This document shows, piece by piece, positions 6,135 through 8,104 of a DNA stretch of 8,104 nt. The DNA comes from Thermoanaerobacterium sp. (GTDB taxonomy: Bacteria; Bacillota; Thermoanaerobacteria; Thermoanaerobacterales; Thermoanaerobacteraceae): positions 1 through 8,104 of the forward strand of contig JASBVU010000069.1 in assembly GCA_029960905.1 (NCBI GenBank). Reading direction: 5' to 3'. Numbering within the stretch: position 1 is the first letter of the stretch; each line of letters opens with the position of its first letter. A program made the translations under genes and the position numbers. The notes under the pieces were generated by a model. It was not told the DNA's origin. It did not search any database and saw only the letters and a list, made by a program, of their open reading frames with translations.

Positions 6135-8104
6135 ATATCACCAAGCATTTCTACCAAAAAGAGAATTTTATTTTTGCTGTTTTTTTCTATACTTATAATT
6201 GCTATTCTCATTGTTAGGCTTTTTTGGATACAGATAGTAAAAAGCGATGAATTCCAAAAACTTGCCATACCTCAGTGGACATTAGATGTTGCAGTTACGC
6301 CAAAACGCGGCTTGATATTAGACAGAAATGGAAAGGCACTTGCTGAAAGTGCAAGTTCAAACAAGGTTAGCATAATACCAAAGGAATTAAAGGACAGCCA
6401 AAAAGATGAAGTTGTGTCAAAGCTGGCGGAGATTTTAAAAATCGACAAAGAAGACATCCTTAAAAAGATAAATAACAAGAACGTACAAGAGGTGTTAATT
6501 GCAAGGAGAATTGATGATGATACGGCTAACAAGATAAGAAAATTAAATCTATCTTGTATTGTAATATCTGGAGATACAAAAAGATATTATCCAGAGAAGA
6601 ATTTAGCTTCCCACATACTTGGGTTTACAGGTGTAGATAATCAGGGACTGGACGGAATCGAATCGGTGTATGACAGCTATTTAAGAGGAGTACCCGGAAG
6701 GATTTCGTCGCCAGTTGATGCATTAGGCAGGAAAATGGGGAACGGTGAAGAAGAATACATTCCACCAATAGATGGTTATAATGTTGTTTTGACAATTGAT
6801 TCAAATATACAGCATTTTGCAGAGAAAGCCCTTGACGATGCGTATGCACATACTAAACCGACAAAAGGTGCTGTTGCAATCGTAATGGATCCTAAGACAG
6901 GCGATATTTTAGCTATGGCATCAAGACCCGATTACGATCCAAATAATCCATTCGCAGGTTCAAAAAACGATTGGTTTAAAAATTGGAGAGACAAGGCCAT
7001 ATCAGATGCTTACGAACCTGGTTCAGTTTTCAAGACAGTTACAGCGTCAGCAGCATTGGAGGAAGGTGTTGTTGGGTTAAATGAGCAATTTTACGACCCG
7101 GGATATATCATGGTTGCCGGTCAACGGATTAATTGTTGGGCCACACATTACAGTGAAACATTTGTACAAGGAGTCCAAAATTCTTGTAACGTGGTTTTTG
7201 CAACGATTGCTCAAAGGCTTGGAGTAGATAAATTGTACAAGTACATTCATGAATTTGGTTTTGGAGAAACGACCGGTATAACACTTCCTGGAGAAGCGCC
7301 TGGGCTTTTAATGAAAGAAAAAGACGTAGGTCCTGTAGAGCTTGCTACAAACTCATTTGGACAGGGGATTGCAGTTACACCACTTCAAATGATAAGAGCA
7401 GTTTCAGCAATAGTAAACGGCGGAAAACTGATGGAGCCTCATATCGTCAAAGAAATAGTCGATTCTGATGGAAAACCTATAAAAGAGTTTAAACCTACTG
7501 TAATAAGGCAAGTGATATCAGAAAAAACCTCAGCTACGATGAGACAGATACTTGAAAGTGTAGTATCTGAAGGTACAGGTAAGGCAGGCTATATAGAAGG
7601 ATATGATGTTGGAGGGAAAACAGGTACTACAGAAAAATATACACCCGGGAAATACGTGGCTTCATACGTTGGATTTGCACCAGCCGAAGATCCAAGAGTA
7701 ATAGTGCTTGCTGTGATTGATGAACCTAATGCTGAAACACACTTTGGCAGTGCGTTAGCAGGACCTGTAGTAAGAAGCATATTGTATGATACTTTGACTT
7801 ACTTAAATGTAAAACCGAAGGGGATTGTAGTGAAGCCTCTTGTAAAAGTCCCAGATGTGAGGAATTTAAACTTGAATGAAGCTCAAAATGCTTTATTAAA
7901 AGATAAGCTGCAGTTTTCCATCGAAGGAACTGGAAACACAGTCGTAGATCAAATGCCTAAACCTGGGGCAATGGTAGAAGAAGATTCGCAAATTGTCTTG
8001 TATTTGAATGAATACAATAATAGTGGAAAGGTTGATGTTCCCGATTTAAAAGGAAAGTCTATTACGGAGGCAAGTAATATTTTAAGCTCTTTAGGGTTGA
8101 AAAT
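6135..8104 (+). CDS. spoVD: Class B penicillin-binding protein, SpoVD type (FtsI/PbpB family) with PASTA domains; 3' end outside the window
   Basis: This is a D,D-transpeptidase that cross-links peptidoglycan with a SEDS partner; SpoVD serves spore cortex synthesis, its paralogue PbpB/FtsI serves septation. 656 codons are visible with no stop. Numbered from 6135: a basic start (KKR), membrane anchor about 11-33, the dimerisation domain opening with RGLILDRNG (58-66), then the transpeptidase with SxxK at Ser297-Lys300 (GSVFK), SxN at Ser350-Asn352 (SCN) and KTGT at 495-498. A complete PASTA domain spans about 571-626 and a second begins near 633 (VDVPDLKGKSITEA). Cys334 and Cys351 resemble the redox-controlled pair of B. 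subtilis SpoVD. The best-supported start is ATA at 6135, with a good Shine-Dalgarno seven bases upstream. The slot after ftsL is where Bacillus has pbpB, so a division role remains possible. Confidence 0.93.
   Translation, partial: MSPSISTKKRILFLLFFSILIIAILIVRLFWIQIVKSDEFQKLAIPQWTLDVAVTPKRGLILDRNGKALAESASSNKVSIIPKELKDSQKDEVVSKLAEILKIDKEDILKKINNKNVQEVLIARRIDDDTANKIRKLNLSCIVISGDTKRYYPEKNLASHILGFTGVDNQGLDGIESVYDSYLRGVPGRISSPVDALGRKMGNGEEEYIPPIDGYNVVLTIDSNIQHFAEKALDDAYAHTKPTKGAVAIVMDPKTGDILAMASRPDYDPNNPFAGSKNDWFKNWRDKAISDAYEPGSVFKTVTASAALEEGVVGLNEQFYDPGYIMVAGQRINCWATHYSETFVQGVQNSCNVVFATIAQRLGVDKLYKYIHEFGFGETTGITLPGEAPGLLMKEKDVGPVELATNSFGQGIAVTPLQMIRAVSAIVNGGKLMEPHIVKEIVDSDGKPIKEFKPTVIRQVISEKTSATMRQILESVVSEGTGKAGYIEGYDVGGKTGTTEKYTPGKYVASYVGFAPAEDPRVIVLAVIDEPNAETHFGSALAGPVVRSILYDTLTYLNVKPKGIVVKPLVKVPDVRNLNLNEAQNALLKDKLQFSIEGTGNTVVDQMPKPGAMVEEDSQIVLYLNEYNNSGKVDVPDLKGKSITEASNILSSLGLK

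Noticed and set aside
6174..6176. TTG as start codon of the PBP gene
   Set aside because: It lies within the transmembrane segment, has no Shine-Dalgarno and would remove the cytoplasmic basic residues conserved in such proteins.

Overview
The window is ordinary core chromosome of a low-GC, endospore-forming, anaerobic Firmicute. The A/T-rich codon use, AGGAGG-type ribosome binding sites, near-consensus SigA promoters, a YhcN/YlaJ-type spore lipoprotein and a SpoVD-like penicillin-binding protein all point there. My best guess is Thermoanaerobacterium or a close relative. That is recalled from protein style and was not tested by any search.

Layout. At the left edge the 5' two thirds of ychF (YchF/OLA1 ATPase) runs leftward from its own promoter. 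Divergent to it is a short spore lipoprotein gene of the YhcN/YlaJ family, which carries an in-frame TAA before its conserved C-terminal part. A strong terminator follows, and immediately after it a perfect-consensus promoter drives two adjacent M16 peptidase-like genes, ymfF and ymfH. These appear to form a split-active-site pair and are linked in Bacillus to EF-P modification. A second terminator ends that unit. A new promoter, followed by four 10-bp-spaced AAGTGG/AAGTGC repeats (the MraZ operator), opens the division and cell wall (dcw) cluster: mraZ, rsmH (mraW), ftsL and a class B penicillin-binding protein of SpoVD type. The last gene leaves the window inside its second PASTA domain.

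How the genes work together. MraZ probably represses its own operon through the repeats. RsmH methylates 16S rRNA. FtsL and the class B PBP act at the septum or in spore cortex synthesis. YmfF and YmfH are a separate transcription unit.

I see no undescribed defence, mobile or CRISPR-like system. The points most worth a second look are the premature stop in the spore lipoprotein gene, the apparent ATA start codon of the PBP gene (good Shine-Dalgarno, no ATG/GTG/TTG upstream of the membrane anchor), the four-repeat MraZ operator, the complementary loss of active-site residues in the two M16 proteins, and a cysteine pair in the PBP matching the redox-controlled pair of B. subtilis SpoVD.
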